Assembly (NCBI GenBank): GCA_012931725.1
Contig: CM022944.1
Coordinates: 76,044,151 to 76,108,150, forward strand
DNA length: 64,000 nt
Source of the DNA: Litsea cubeba
Lineage: Eukaryota > Streptophyta > Magnoliopsida > Laurales > Lauraceae
Direction of reading: 5' to 3'
In this document: piece after piece, positions 47,024 through 59,808 of the stretch
How positions within the stretch are numbered: the stretch's first letter is position 1
Layout of the letters: each line of letters opens with the position of its first letter
Program-made: the position numbers and the translations under genes
Notes under the pieces: generated by a model
What the model was told of the DNA's origin: nothing
Databases searched by the model: none
What the model saw: the letters and a program-made list of their open reading frames with translations, nothing else

Positions 47024-50000
47024 TGTAGATCCCGACCCAGACCAACTCAATTAGTACTAATTAAGTGAGTGTTTAGCCTTAAGTGAGTTTTAGTATTAAT
47101 TGGGTTAGAATATGATTAGATTTAGTCTTGGTTTGGTTTTGGGAATTTTGAGATCGTTTAATATTAGTTAGTCACACTCAGGGACGCCCTGAGTGCACGT
47201 GTGAAAAGGGTGTTCGTTCTAGTTTTGTGATTTTGATAGTGATTTTTATGTCATTTGAATAATTTTATTATTTATGACAACTTTCGTTTTTAGCCCGTAT
47301 GTGTTGAGACCCAGAAACTCAAGTTTTGGCCCAAAATGGTAAATATGACTTTTCATGCAAAATCTAGGCATAATTTTTGAAATCTCAAAACCATGACAAA
47401 TTTATACTTTTTGGAAACTAGATATTACGATGATCATTTTATCCTTCTTCGTCGATCTCGTACGGGGCCTGCAAGATCATGTTTTAATCACTTCAAGTTT
47501 CAGTTGTAAGGGGCCCCACTTGCAAGATACTTAAGTCATCTTCTCCCTCTTCCATTATTCACTTTTCCACTTTACCTTTCCCTGCAACTTTTTGACCTAA
47601 AGCAAAAGAGAAAAACCCTTTTTTTCTTTTTTATCTTCTTCCTCTTGAATCTATGGCAAGGAAGCTCCATTTTTAAATCTAAGACTACCATTTTCCTCCT
47701 CTCATCTCAAGCTACAGCTGGGTATTCTTTTGGACGAACTTCTACAACTTTTTCCCCATCTCCCAGCTGGTTTTTTCTTGTTCAGCTAGCTACAGGTTAG
47801 AGCTCCATTTCTCCTCTTCCATGGAGTTTATTTAGCTCACAAAGAGCTTGTTTTTCATACTATCAAACCCATTTTTGAAATGGGGATTTGTGCTGACCAA
47901 AATGTGATTTTTTGTATGTTATATTTTAGGGCTTTTGTGTAGATTTTGTGGATCATCTCTTTGATTTGGACTTTGTGAAGTTTTGCTTGGCATTTCGACA
48001 GAGGCAAGTAATCTTTGTAGGATTTTCATACATTGTAATGTGAGTTTCACTATTCTCTTAAAAGCATGATTTTATTGCTTAATCTCATAATGTATGCTAT
48101 GTCTATGCTTTTTAAATCATTAGCTTCAATTCTTTACTCATATTGATGTTAATGATTTTTCTAAGTTTCTAGAATTCTTGTTTTGGATTTACAAGTATAT
48201 GATGATTCAATGCATGGAATGAGCTTGACATTTTTCAATAAAATGAATGATTTAGTTTTGAATGGAATGGCTTAGAAATGTTCAAATTTTATCCCTTGGA
48301 AAGCATGGTGGCTTGGGGAGTGCAGGTGGTTTAGAAATGAGAATGAAGGAGGGAAGAAAAATGTTGAAATCTGACTTGAAATGCACTGTCCGTGCACTGT
48401 CGGTCAGGTGTCGGTTAGCTATCGCTAACTGAACTGCCAAGTTCGGTTAACCAATAGCCAACCAAAATCATGTCGGTTCGATTTCCAGAGAGCTGCACTC
48501 GCGTTTGGACTTTTCGGTCTGCTGACGGCTAACCGAACCCTGATTGTCGGCTAGCCGATAGCCAACCGAGTCCCATGTCGGTTCGTTTTCCCGAAAGCTG
48601 GAAATTCGGGACTGAGGCCTGTCGGTCAACCTTAGGTCAGGTGTCAGTTAGCCGACATACCCCACCTAGGCTAACCGACAGGTGACCGAGAAGCTGACCG
48701 AAATTACTAAAAGCCCTGTTTTTGATGGATTTCTATAATAATAAAAAACTAGACTATGTTAAGGACTCTTAACTTGATATTGTGCATATGAAATCTGAAA
48801 TATCTTTTAACTTCGGGGGCACCAATCCGTCTTATTTTCTTATATTTAGGTTTCAATTATACAAGGGTCAATGAATGGTCTTAACATATACTTGATGAAC
48901 TTCGTTTTTGAACTTCAATTTTGATACAAGAAATGTCTTCGTACATTCGTTTTGGATTTCAAATATAAGCTCATTTGAAGGTTGGAGTCTTGAATGAAAA
49001 AGGGGCTCACTTCCTAAGCCCGTTATGCATATATATTATGCCTTTTGCTAGTCGTGCCTTGTTTGTTTTTGACAAGTGATTTCCCCTTAATTTCGATAAG
49101 CTTGATAAGTATATTGTCGTGTTTTGTGCATTCATGAACTTAAGTGAACACCACTGAGCTTGGACTGCCCCTTCAGTCTTATCCACTAGTTGGGGGGTCC
49201 TTAAACTTTAGGACTATATTTAGATTGATTGTGTATTTATACACATTTTAGCTCGTCCCGGTTCCGCGGCTGGTTTTCCCTCCCACCATGTGTGGCTTGG
49301 GCTTTTACTCGTCTTATTTAGCTCGCTCATTTTTACTTACTCTTCTCATCATGAATGATGGAGAAAGGATGGGCTCTTTGTGGATTTACTATTCATGATA
49401 TTTATGTATACATGCTAGTTCCGTAAAAAAAAATGTACCTCTCGTATCTTGAATTATTTCAACTACATTAAACTATTTTAATATTGTTTTCTTGTTCATG
49501 CTTAAATTGACTTCTTGCCAAACCGTCATGTTTGATGCTTGTTATTTTGGTCCCCAGGTGCAGGAGGCTTTGCATTTGAGGAGGAGTGTTCCGGAGGAGG
49601 CTATTGAGCCACCCTCAGCTCGTGAGTGGCAACCCGATGACGTCAATTAGACGTCGGGTGGGCTTTTGAGATTCGTTCACTTCTTTTGGGAACTCTAGTT
49701 GAAACTTTTGGATATGTATTGGCTTTTATTGGCCTCTTATTGTGGAGATGTATTAACTTAACTCACCTTATTATTTTGTAACTTGAACTTTGATGGGAAT
49801 GCCATATTATGATTTCTCTTTCTGATATTAAGTCTCGATGTCATCTTATTGATGAGATTAGTTAAAATGTTTATGTCGTGATTGATCATGTTCTTGCTAC
49901 ATGCTTCCGCATACTTGTACATGTGATTTAAGTCCCCGTGTCTTGGGATCCTTACCGCAGGAACTTGTGGGAAAACAAACAACAATATATCCAATGAGCA

Positions 50001-50055
50001 ATCACCGTCGCGGGCCCGGGTCTTAATCCTTGGATCTCGGTCCGAGGTCGCGACA
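47024..50055 (+). repeat. Element B 3' LTR
   Basis: 3,032 bp from TGTAGATCCCGACCC to GGTCGCGACA, the end shared with the LTR at 53,159-55,373. Bears an inverted-repeat cluster at 48,390-48,710 (TCGGCTAGCCGA, GGTTAACC, GTTAGC-TATC-GCTAAC). A canonical TATA box at the usual offset (about 505 bp) is not apparent. Its end abuts element E. Confidence 0.85.
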
Positions 50056-52350
50056 TGCAAGATGGAAACCACACGAAGTTAAATCCTCCTTCACTAATGT
50101 GATGAGAGCACTCTAAAGGTGTTGGTCTGATACACGAAGTGACGAGAACCAACTATATGTACATATACATATAGCTACACAAAACACGGCCGCTGAACCG
50201 GGTAATAGAACAGAACATAATCCAGACTGTAGCTGGCAGAGCATAAAAGGGGGACCTCAAGTCGGTGGATCAGGCCGACGAGGTTGTCCAAGTTTAGCGG
50301 TGCCGACTCATAAGTCACACGAAGAAATCAGAACTTATACATACATATATAGGTGTGTAACACCCAAACAGACTGAACAGAATGCTGAACATATAGTTTT
50401 GTGTATAACACCCAAACAGGCTAAACGGGGTGCTCATAAGCACGTAAAACACATTCGTATTTGGTCATACATAATACGGGCAGGTAGGACACTTTAAAGT
50501 GCACAAATTAGTATTTCTGAGCTAGAACTAGTAAAATCTCGTGAAAATAGTAGCGTACATATGAAATCCAAGTAAAAGAAAACATAAAATGATTTTCACA
50601 AGATTTCGAACCATACATTGAGGGTTCAAGATTTTATGTCAAGGTGTACAAGGGTCTCATATGTCGGTTGTTGTCACTAACTTGGTACTCAATGAAATTA
50701 AGGACATTTCGGGCTCTCGACATAATTTGACAAGCCCTAAAAATCCTCAATGAATCTCCAGGATGGGGTTTATTTCTTTACCGGGCTCTAGCAATCCTTC
50801 CTAAGTCTCCTCATTAAATTAGGGCCCCAACAGACCTCTCCCAGAGCAAGAAAACCATATTTCAGCCTCCCTTTATTGCCCGGGCAGAATTTGGGCTCGC
50901 TCAACTGAGAAATCCCTCGCTTGAGCCCGCTAGCCTCCTGCCTGGGCTTCTCATTTGCAATTTTAGGCCCCTTTTTCCCATCTTTTGATGTGGTTCCTTC
51001 CTCATTTTTGCAACCCCTTTGAACCACCATTATTCCACATAAATGAGGGCTTATAACCACCTCAAAAACCCCATTCATTCCGCCGTTAAAACATTCCACC
51101 AAAAATAACAAATCATCTCCTTTCTCATCCACATTTATCATAAGAGAAACCCATCACCTATGAAATCCATGATAACATATAAGGCAAGCTTTAACACAAT
51201 CAAATGCATACACTTTCCAATAGATTAAACCAGAGAGATAGACTCATCAATATGCACATTTTGAAATTAATGGAAACCATAGCAAGAAGCAAGTAAGAAA
51301 TCATCAAAACCATCAATAAAAACCAAGTTTTTTTCACAAAACATGTTCATAAATCAAAACAATCCATTCATCCACTTGTCTTAGCTTCCAAGATGACTAA
51401 ACAATCTCTAATCATACTCTCCAAGCAAATCTACAAGAAAATCATAAAAATTCCACAAAACCAACCATTTAGAACCCTAGAAGTCAATACAGTGAACAAT
51501 GAGGAGAGGGTTCCTAAAATTAAAGATGGAGCCTCTCTAGGGCTAGGGAAACCCAAATCTAGAAGATGGAGAAGATGATTACTTGTAGGTTCCTCAAATG
51601 ACAAGAGATTGCTCAAAGAGGAAAGGATAGCTAGATCTCTCCTCTAATGGCATCCATGGAAAGCTTGTAAGGTGAGGAAGAAGAAGATGAAACCCATTTT
51701 TGATTTGGTGCAAGATTGTTAGGGGATTGGACATGGAAGAAGAAGAAAAAAAAGGGGAAGAAAACCCTAGATCAAGCCACAACCTCCCCCATGTTTTTGA
51801 GCTGAAACAAGAGGAGAGTGAAGAAGGGTTCAGCTTATATAAATGATGGGGATGGGTCCCACTACTGACTAGACTTGATGGGCTAAGAACTTGGTTTTCA
51901 AAACCTCGGATGCTTTCGACGAAGAAGGGAAAAATGGTCACTGAAAAATCTATTTTCTAAAAAGTATATATTTCGAGGGTTTTGGAGACATCGAATTTTG
52001 TGTCCAAATTTTGTCTAAAAAGAAGGTTTTGCCCTCGAAGTTGGGAAAGTCAGTTTCGGGGTCTCGAACGGGAATGGAGTCAACATAAAAGTTGTAGGGG
52101 TTAATGAGATAAGTCAAATGAAGTTAACATACTAATTTTCGAAATCTCGAACAATCCCCCATGTCCACGCAAAGTCACTGACAGAACCCCCAAAGGGTCC
52201 CACTAAATCAGGAAGGCTCTCAAAATTTCCCAAAGCTATATAAAAGCAATTTTAATCCAAAATTAACCAAAAATCCACTAATTTCACTTAGAAAACTAAT
52301 CCACAACTATGACAACACTAATCCAAGAAATTAGGGGTCTGGTTCTCACA
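50056..52350 (-). repeat. Element E: chromovirus-type LTR fragment, minus strand
   Basis: On the minus strand it begins TGTGAGAACCAGACCCC at 52,350, within the integrase of element D, and is homologous along its length to the LTRs at 53,159 and 61,090. It has a TATA box at 51,834-51,843 (ATTTATATAAG) and a CGCTTGAGC-type motif group at 50,886-50,945. The last 760 bp or so of the LTR are missing: the copy stops where element B's LTR ends, which fits B inserted into E. Confidence 0.82.
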
Positions 52351-53115
52351 AATGGTCAGTCAGAGAGGATGATTCAGACTCTCAAGGACATGCTCCGTGC
52401 TTGCGTGCTAGATTTCAAGACTCAATGGGATGAGGCTCTACCATTGTGTGAGATCTCTTAAAACAATAGTTATCATTCGAGCATCAGAATGGCGCCTTTC
52501 AAGGCATTGTAGGGCAGAAGGTATAGGACACCTGTGTGTTGGGAAGAAGTAGACATTCACAGCTTCCATGGACCAGCATAGTGAGGGAGACAAGTGAAAA
52601 TGTCAAGTTCATTCAAGAATGTCTAAAGGTATCCCGGAGTAGACAAAAAAGTTATGCAGACTCTCACAGAAGGGATTTACAGTTCAAGGAAGGAGATAAG
52701 GTTTTCTTGAAAATGTCACCGACTCGGGGAACACTAAGATTTGGGCAGAAGGGCAAGCTATCTAGAAGATACATTGGACCGTATGATATTGTGAGGAAGG
52801 TTGGCAATGTGGCTTATAGATTAGCCTTACCACCCGAACTCTCCGGCGTACATAATGTCTTCCATGTGTCAATGTTGAAGAAGTACGTCCCTGATCGATT
52901 ACATGTACTCCGTCATGAACCGTTGGAAATCCAAGAGGATGCTACGTATGTTGAGAAGCCTATTCAGATCATTGATACTAAGGAACAAGAGCTGAGGACA
53001 CGGACAATTCAGTGGGTCCAAGTGCTTTGGGAGAATCATGGACCGGAAGAAGCAACGTGGGAACTACGGGATCAAAGTTCAGAAGAAGTATCCACATCTA
53101 CTTCTTGAGGTGAGT
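52351..53115 (+). pseudogene. Element D integrase C-terminal part and chromodomain
   Basis: Starts in the integrase at the NGQSERMIQTLKDM segment (catalytic Glu), then LDFKTQWDEALPLCE, a stop where AYNNSYHSS is usual, GDKVFLKMSPTRGTLRFGQK, YRLALPPELSGVHNVFHVS, and a well-kept chromodomain region IQIIDTKEQELRTRTIQWVQ with WENHGPEEATWELRDQ. A one-base shift changes the last dozen codons. Very close to the same part of element C (59,520-60,230). Everything upstream in D is cut off by E. Confidence 0.87.
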
Positions 53116-53158
53116 TGTAATTTCATTTTGAGGACCAAATGTTCTAAGGGGTGGAGGA

Positions 53159-55373
53159 TGTAAGACCCCGACCCGAGAGACCGTGATTAGCATTAATTAA
53201 GCTATGTTTTAGCTGTAAGTGTGATTGACGGATTTTGACTAAGTTTTGGGTTAGAATAGCTTTGATATAGCTTAGGGAATCTTGAGAGCCTTCTTGATTT
53301 AGTGGGACCCTTTAGGGCTTTCTTCCATGGATCCTATTTGCTTTAAATGCTTGTTGATGGGCCCTTATATATTGGTAAACTATATGGAAATGAATACCTT
53401 TTTTATCTTGTTTTACGCTTGCTTCATGATTTTCTTATATGGATTTCCATTGAAGATTGGGTTCCTTGATGATTGGAAATGAGTGTGAAGGATTATTATG
53501 TGTTGTGGGATTTGATATGGGATGTTGGAGGATGGTTTTGGAGAGGTTATAAGCCCTTCTTTGTATGATTGAATGGTGGTTCAAATGGGGTGGAAAGAGG
53601 AGGAAGGAAAGGAACCCGAAATGCATCAAAATATGGCTTCAATGACAGTTCGCTCGAGCGATCTTGACAATTCACTCGAGCGAACCCCATCTATAAGATA
53701 GTTGGCCCGAGCTAACTTGACAGTTCGCTCAAGCCAACCTGACTGGGCTGAGTCCTCTCGAGCGAACTCCCCACAAAGAGCTCTTGGCACGAGCAAACTT
53801 CCAGTCCGCTCGAACCAATAGCCTATCAGGCTTGGGTCAGTGCTTGAGGACTTGAAATGTTATTTTAATGCTTGGGGAGGTATTGTTTGGAGCCCCAATG
53901 CAATGGAGAGACCTAAGAAGTGTTGTTTGGAGTTTGGTTGTGAAAGATACCCCATCACGGAGATTCATTTAGGGTTTCCAAGGTTTGTCAATGTGTGTAG
54001 GGAGCCCGGAATGTCTCAAATCTCATGGAGTACCAAATTAATATCAAAACCAACATATGGGACCCTTATACACCTCGATTTGAATCTTGAATCCTCAATG
54101 TATGGTCCGTTCTTTTGTGGAAATCAACTTGTATTTCATCTCACTTGGACTTCAAATGTACTCTACTGTTTTCACAAGACTTTACTATTTCTGATTCAGA
54201 AATACTAAATTGTGCACTTTAAGTGTCCTGCCTGCACGTACTACGCATGACCAGATAAGAATGTATTGTTTGTGCTTACGAGCACCCTATCCCGCCTGCC
54301 TGGGTGTTATACACCGATATAGATATATGTGTATGTCTTGATTTCTTTCATTTGACCTATAAGTCGGCACCACTAAGCTTAGACAACCCTGTCGGTCTTA
54401 TCCGCCGACTTGGGGTCCCCATCTTGCTCTTGCCAGCTGTAGTCTGGATCCTGCTTGTCCCGCTGCCCGGTTCCGCGGCCGTGGTCTTGTTTAGCTATAT
54501 GTATATATTTAGTTGGTTCTCGCCACCTCGAGTGTCCGGGAGCAATGCCTCTAGCATGCCCTCATCACGTTAGTGATGGAGGATTTAGCTCAGTGTGGTT
54601 TTCGTCTCGTCAGTTTCCCTTCTCATTGATATCCCTTTTTGCATGTTTTATATTACTCATGTGTTTTCTAATAAATGATGCTTTTTCTTTCATGAAAATT
54701 ATGTTTAAGCAGGTTTCAATGTTTTCAAGGTAACTTAAATTTTATTATTGTATTTATATCTTTTCACCCACCTGCCAAACCATTGTGTCTGACCCACTCT
54801 TTGGTACTCAGGTCCAGGCCCATTGCCTTCGAGGAGGAGCCTGAGGAGGCAGCCAGCGAGCCGCAACGTGTAGGCGACTAGCAAGCTGACGATGTCATGT
54901 AGGCATTCGGTCAAGCTTTGAGATTCCACAACATTTTGGGACTTGTGACTAACAACATCTTTTGGGAGATTCTTTTGGTTTTACTGGCCTATGTTGGCCA
55001 TTATTTTTAGGGAATGATAAACTAATCGAATTTTTTTATAAACATTTAACGTTACCATTATTTTGGGAATGCTAATGATTATTGCCCACTCTGACATCAT
55101 GATTTAGTACACTTGTATCATGGAACGAATTGTTATACTTGATTTGCTGCACGTTTATGCATCCAGAATATGAACGAATGACTTGTGTGAATTGTATGTG
55201 AAATCCTCACCGCAGAACCCTATGGGAAATCACGTGCATGGACTAAATGTTCTTCTTAAGTTCGTGTACGTATGGGCCAATTAAACTATTACACTTGGCA
55301 TCATCATCATCATCATCATCAATCTTCGTCCCGATCCCGGATTAGGCCCTTGACCCTGTCCGTGGTCGCGACA
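53159..55373 (+). repeat. LTR shared by elements D and C, with internal deletion
   Basis: TGTAAGACCCCGACCC after the D polypurine tract, to GGTCGCGACA three bases before C's primer site, so one LTR is the 3' LTR of D and the 5' LTR of C. It is 2,215 bp; compared with the LTR at 61,090 about 850-900 bp are lost near 53,311-53,330, including the region where the other copies have the TATA box. CTCGAG-type motifs at 53,645-53,815. Frames such as 53,840-54,208 have no domain. Confidence 0.88.
55299..55320 (+). repeat. (CAT)n microsatellite
   Basis: About seven perfect CAT units near the LTR end; also just beyond, AATC breaks the run. Confidence 0.9.
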
Positions 55374-55376
55374 GAC

Positions 55377-55388
55377 TGGTATCAGAGC
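55377..55388 (+). other. Element C primer-binding site (initiator tRNA-Met)
   Basis: TGGTATCAGAGC followed by GGGACG, three bases after the LTR end. Confidence 0.88.
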
Positions 55389-55535
55389 GGGACGTGTTTC
55401 AAGCAATTTAAAAGAAACTAGAAATCCTAAGGACATGGCGATGATTCGTTAGATTTCCGTTAGTTAGAATCGTGTGAGCATTTTGTACCCACTCTATACT
55501 TTATTTTCGGTGCTCACACCGTGTTTTGCAGCGTT

Positions 55536-56456
55536 ATGCCACCTCGCAAACGGCTTGTAAACGACAATCTCATAGCAAGTAACAATGAACATACAGGGCC
55601 ACTTGAAGAGAATATCCCCGATCCAATTATGCATAATCAGTTCCAACAGATGATGCAGGCCAAGCTTGATCAACAACATCAGGCAAATGAAAATTAAGCA
55701 AGGCTACAGGCACAGGCTCATGAGAATCAGCTTACACTGTAAGAACAAATGACCAAGAAAGACGAAGATCATGTTAGGGAAATGGCACATGTGCAGAGAC
55801 AGTTATTGGAAGTGTTAGAGAGGAGGCCTGAACCGGTGCCAACTCCACCAGCAGGCCCACAGATTGTCATCAATCAGAGGGAGAATGATCCCAATGCACT
55901 GTTGGAGTGTTTTAGGAAACGGGGTCCAAAAGAATTCACTGGAACAGAGGACCCCCTAGTTGCAGATGATTGGCTAGACCACACGGAAAATATCTATAAA
56001 GTGTTCAGATGCACGGGACGTCAAAAAGTGGTACTTACAGCATCCATGTTTATAGGTTTGGCTGACATTTTGTGGAAGACAATCAAGGCAGATTATAGGA
56101 CAGTGGCAGATGCACAAGCATGGGGTAACTTCAAGAAGCAGTTTGGGGATAAGTATGTGCCTACACATGTGAAAAGGGAGAAGGCGATCGAGTTCCAACA
56201 ACTCGTCCAAGGAAACATGACCGCACTTGAATACCTCACTAAATTTGAGAGGTTATCTAGATATGCTCTGGAGTTAGTAGACACCGTGGAGAAGAAGATA
56301 GCTAAGTTCCTTGAAGGACTCAACCCGATCATAGAAAGGGATGCTACCGGGGTTGTACCACCCGCTACCTTTGAAGAGGCGGTCAAGAGGGCTTATAAGT
56401 TTGAGAATTTCCACAATAAGATTCTCAGAATTTATGAAAAGAATCAACCTCACTAG
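55536..56456 (+). pseudogene. Element C Gag
   Basis: Start at the ATG of MPPRKRL, the usual chromovirus Gag opening; stops TAA at 55,695 and 55,740 lie between it and the longest open part (55,749-56,456). The retrotransposon Gag fold is clear: PKEFTGTEDPLVADDWL, WGNFKKQFGDKYVP, FQQLVQGNMTALEYLTKFER, KFLEGLNPII. Ends early at 56,454 where the frame would lead on to the zinc knuckle. Confidence 0.87.
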
Positions 56457-56469
56457 TAAAACCACCAGC

Positions 56470-57286
56470 AGAGGAACCATCAGAACAAGAGGTAAAGGCA
56501 AGAGTAGAATGTTCAAAATCCAGTGGTTTGTATTCACTATGGGAAGAATCATTGTAGTGTGGAATGTCGTACCTTGACTGGAACATGTTTCGGATGTGGT
56601 GCCATGAACCACCAGCTCAAGAATTGCCCAAGACTCAGACAGAATTGGTAACAACAAGGAGCACAGTGTCAGGCACCACCTCAAAATGCACAGGTTGCTC
56701 AGAATCAAGCAAGACCACCTTAGCAACAAGCACCACAACAACAATATAGACCCCAATAGCAGCAGCAATAGGCCCGTTAGCAAGGGTAGAATCAGAATCA
56801 GCGTCTTCCACAACAGAATAGGAATGCACAATAAGGCAGGCAACAACAAGCCCAGAACAGGCCACCGCAGTGAGACAAGTTTATGCTGTCAATAGTGCTG
56901 ACGCAGGGGCTGCAGGCAATGTAGTGGAAGGTACACTTCTTGTTTATGGCATTGTAGCTAGGATCTTATTTGACCCTAGCTCTACACATTCGTTTATATC
57001 TCCTAAATTTTCTAAGATGATTGATGTGCATGCTAGAGAAATTGAGTTTATGCTGATTGCGGCTACACCAATAGGTAAAAAAGTTGTATGTAGGACTTTT
57101 TACCCTAGTTGTGCAATTAAGATAGGAGAAGTGGAGTTACCGGTGAACCTTATTTTATTGGACATGCATGATTTCGACGTCATCCTAGGGATGGATTGGT
57201 TGGCAGGCTACCATGCCATAATGGATTGTTTCCGTAAGACCCTCACATTTAAACTAGAGGAGACACCAACAGGGGTGTTGTATTAG
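56470..57286 (+). pseudogene. Element C zinc knuckle and protease
   Basis: An intact CCHC knuckle CFGCGAMNHQLKNC at about 56,587-56,628 is followed by a Gln-rich linker with several stops. The protease frame (56,870-57,286) has ILFDPSSTHSFIS, that is D-P-S where D-S/T-G is needed, and later VNLILLDMHDFDVILGMDWL, normal for the family. The protease should be inactive. Confidence 0.83.
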
Positions 57287-57289
57287 GGA

Positions 57290-58100
57290 TAGAGGGGGAA
57301 TCCTCGTGCAGGGTTTATTTCAGCGTTGAAGGCTGATAGACTTTTGAAAAGTGGATGTGAGGCTTATTTGGCGTTTATCACGGAGGATAAACGGTCCCAA
57401 GGGGTGAAGAACGTCACTAATGTGTGGGAATTTCCGGATGTTTTCCAGAAGATATTCCAAGATTGCCACCCATTAAAGGATAGATTTCACTATCGAGTTA
57501 TTACCAGGGATCGCTCCGATATCGATTGCACCATACAGAATGGCTCCGGCGGAATTAGGAGAACTAAAGATATAGTTACAAGAATTGGTAGACAAAGGTT
57601 TTGTTAGACCTAGTATTTCGCCGTGGGGAGCTCCAGTTTTGTTTGTCAAGAAGAAAGATGGTCCAATAAGGATGTGCATTGATTATAGGAGATTGAACCA
57701 AGTGACCATCAAGAACAAATATCTTCTGCCAAGGATAGATTAATTATTTGATCAGTTGCAAGGTGCTACCTACTTTTCGAAGATTGATTTGAGATCCAGT
57801 TATCATCAGCTAAGAGTTAGAGAGTCAGATGTACCGAAGATAACTTTCTGGACAAGATATGGACACTATGAATTCCTTATGATGCCATTTGGACTGACCA
57901 ATGCACCGGCAGTATTCATGGCATTGATGAACAAGATATTTGCACAATACTTGGATCAGTTCACAGTGGTGTTTATTGATGACATCTTGGTGTGCTCAAA
58001 GTCCAAAGAAGAACATGAAGAACACTTGAGCATAGCACTGCAACTTCTAAGAGACAACCAGCTGTATGCGAAGCTCAGTAAGTATGAATTTTTGGATAAA
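57290..58100 (+). pseudogene. Element C reverse transcriptase (frameshifted)
   Basis: The pre-RT region FPDVF is readable near 57,430 and is then frameshifted near 57,470-57,600. Core from about 57,600: FVRPSISPWGAPVLFVKKKD, MCIDYRRLNQVTIKNKY, a TAA in LPRID, YFSKIDLRSSYHQL, MPFGLTNAPAVFMALMN, VVFIDDILVCSKSKEEHEEH with the catalytic F-I-D-D. A further frameshift near 58,085 leads to the next frame. Confidence 0.88.
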
Positions 58101-58980
58101 GCAAGTAGCATTTTTGGGGCATATCATCTCCAAGGAAGGGTTGTCAGTGGATCCGGCCAAGATTGAAGCAGTAGTGAATTGGAAGAGACCGAGAAATGTG
58201 TTAGAAACCAGAAGTTTTCTCAGATTGGCAGGGTATTACCGGCGGTTTGTTCAAGGATTTTCGTCGATTGCGTCACCATTGATGAAGTTCACAAGGAAAA
58301 ATGCACCATATGTATGGACAGATCAGTGTGAGACTAGCTTTCAAGAGTTGAAAAGGAGATTGACTACAGCACCGGTCCTCACTTTACCATCCGGAAGCGA
58401 TAGTTTTACCATCTTTACCGAAGCTTCGAATGTTAGACTTGGATGTGTGTTGATGCAAGATGGAAAAGTGGTTGCTTATGGATCCCGACAGTTGAAAGAT
58501 CATGAGAAGAATTATGCAACACATGATCTTGAGTTGGCAGCGATTGTTTTTGCATTGAAGATGTGGAGACATTACCTCTATGGAGAGAAGTTTGAGGTCC
58601 ACTCCGATCACCGCGGTCTACATTATTTGTTTTCTCAGAAAGAGTTGAACATGAGACAGAGGAGATGGATGGAATACATCAAGGACTATGATTTTCCAAT
58701 CAAATATCACCCTGGGAAAGCAAATGTAGTTGCCGATGCCTTAAGCAGAAAATCGGCAGGCATGGCAAGTCTTCGGGGTACTTGTGTTTTTCAACAGTTA
58801 GAAGAGTCGGGAGTAGATCTACAGCCACTAAGGAAGGGTGTCATGTTGGCCAATATGTCGGTGTCATAACCTTCCTTCATTCAGAAGATCAAGGAGAATC
58901 AGTTGCAAGACCCAGAGTTGGCTAGAACTTCAGAGGATATAGCAGATTTCCCAGATTTTCATATTATGGATGGAGTTTTG
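58066..58980 (+). pseudogene. Element C RT thumb, RNase H and linker
   Basis: AFLGHIISKEGLSVDPAKIE, RLAGYYRRFVQGFSS, then RNase H IFTEASNVRLGCVLMQDGK (first Asp of TDA is Glu here), AYGSRQLKDHEKNYATHDLE, ALKMWRHYLYGEKFEVHSDH, YHPGKANVVADALSRKSAG. A TAA at 58,867 and another stop near 58,981 interrupt the linker to integrase. Confidence 0.88.
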
Positions 58981-58984
58981 TAAT

Positions 58985-59808
58985 ATCGTGACAGGAATGA
59001 TATCATGATAGAGGCTCACAGTACGAAGAATTCTATGCATCCAGGAAGTACTAAGATGTATCAGAACTTGAAGGGTAGATTTTGGTGGAACAACATGAAG
59101 AGAGAAATTACAGCATTTGTCTCTCGATGTATGACCTGTCAGCTGATAAAAGCAAAACATCAGAAGCCTCCAGGATTGTTACAACCGTTAGAGCTCCCAG
59201 AATGGAGATTGAGGGCACATTACCATGGATTTTGTTTCGAGACTACTACGACTAGCAGAGGCAATAATGCCATTTGGGTCATTGTGGACCATCTCACCAA
59301 GTCAGCTCATTTCATTCCCTTGAGGATAGGGAAGAAAATGCATATGTTACCTCTTGCATATTTATTTGTCAAGGAGATTGTCAGTCGTCATGGACGGCCA
59401 GTTTCCATCACATCCGATAGAGACAACAGATTTGCCTCAAGATTTTGGAAGACATTACATGAGTCTATGGGTACAAAGCTACCGTTCAGCATGGCTTATC
59501 ACCCACAAATAGATGGCCAGTCAGAGAGGACAATTCAGACTCTTGAGGACATGCTCTGTGCTTGCGTACTAGATTTCAAGACTCAATGGGATGAGACTTT
59601 GCCGCTGTGTGAGTTCGCTTACAACAACAGTTATCACTCGAGCATGGGAATAGCGCCTTTTAAGGCATTGTATGGCAGAAGGTGTAGGAAACCAGTATGT
59701 TGGGAAGAAGTAGGCATTCGCAGCTTTCATGGACCGACTATGGTTAGCGAGACTAGTGACAAGGTCAAGTTGATTCAAGAACGTTTGAAAATAGCTCGGA
59801 GTAGATAG
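58985..59808 (+). pseudogene. Element C integrase
   Basis: HHCC zinc region present (EAHSTKNSMHPGSTKMY, then CMTCQLIKAKH). The first catalytic region, usually HITMDFVSGLP, is read out of frame between about 59,200 and 59,260 because of paired indels, so its Asp is lost in this frame. TSDRDNRFASRFW and DGQSERTIQTLEDML give the other two acidic residues. Ends at TAG 59,806-59,808 where the frame continues as the C-terminal part. Confidence 0.88.

Larger units (their letters stand above)
32655..50055 (+). mobile_element. Element B: chromodomain Ty3/gypsy (Tekay/Del-like), 5' part missing, split by a LARD-like insertion
   Basis: Order gag zinc-knuckle region, protease, RT, RNase H, integrase, chromodomain, polypurine tract and 3' LTR. 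Left of 32,655 the element is replaced by the Tat LTR, most simply because the Tat element inserted in B's gag. The RT is split at 33,989/44,698 with an exact 5-bp duplication. Frameshifts and several stops make it non-functional. Confidence 0.85.

Noticed and set aside
53840..54208. 122-codon frame in LTR D/C, matched by a longer one at 62,595-63,020 in LTR F
   Set aside because: Kept only because the two LTRs are similar in DNA. The aligned part of LTR E carries stops, and no domain is seen.
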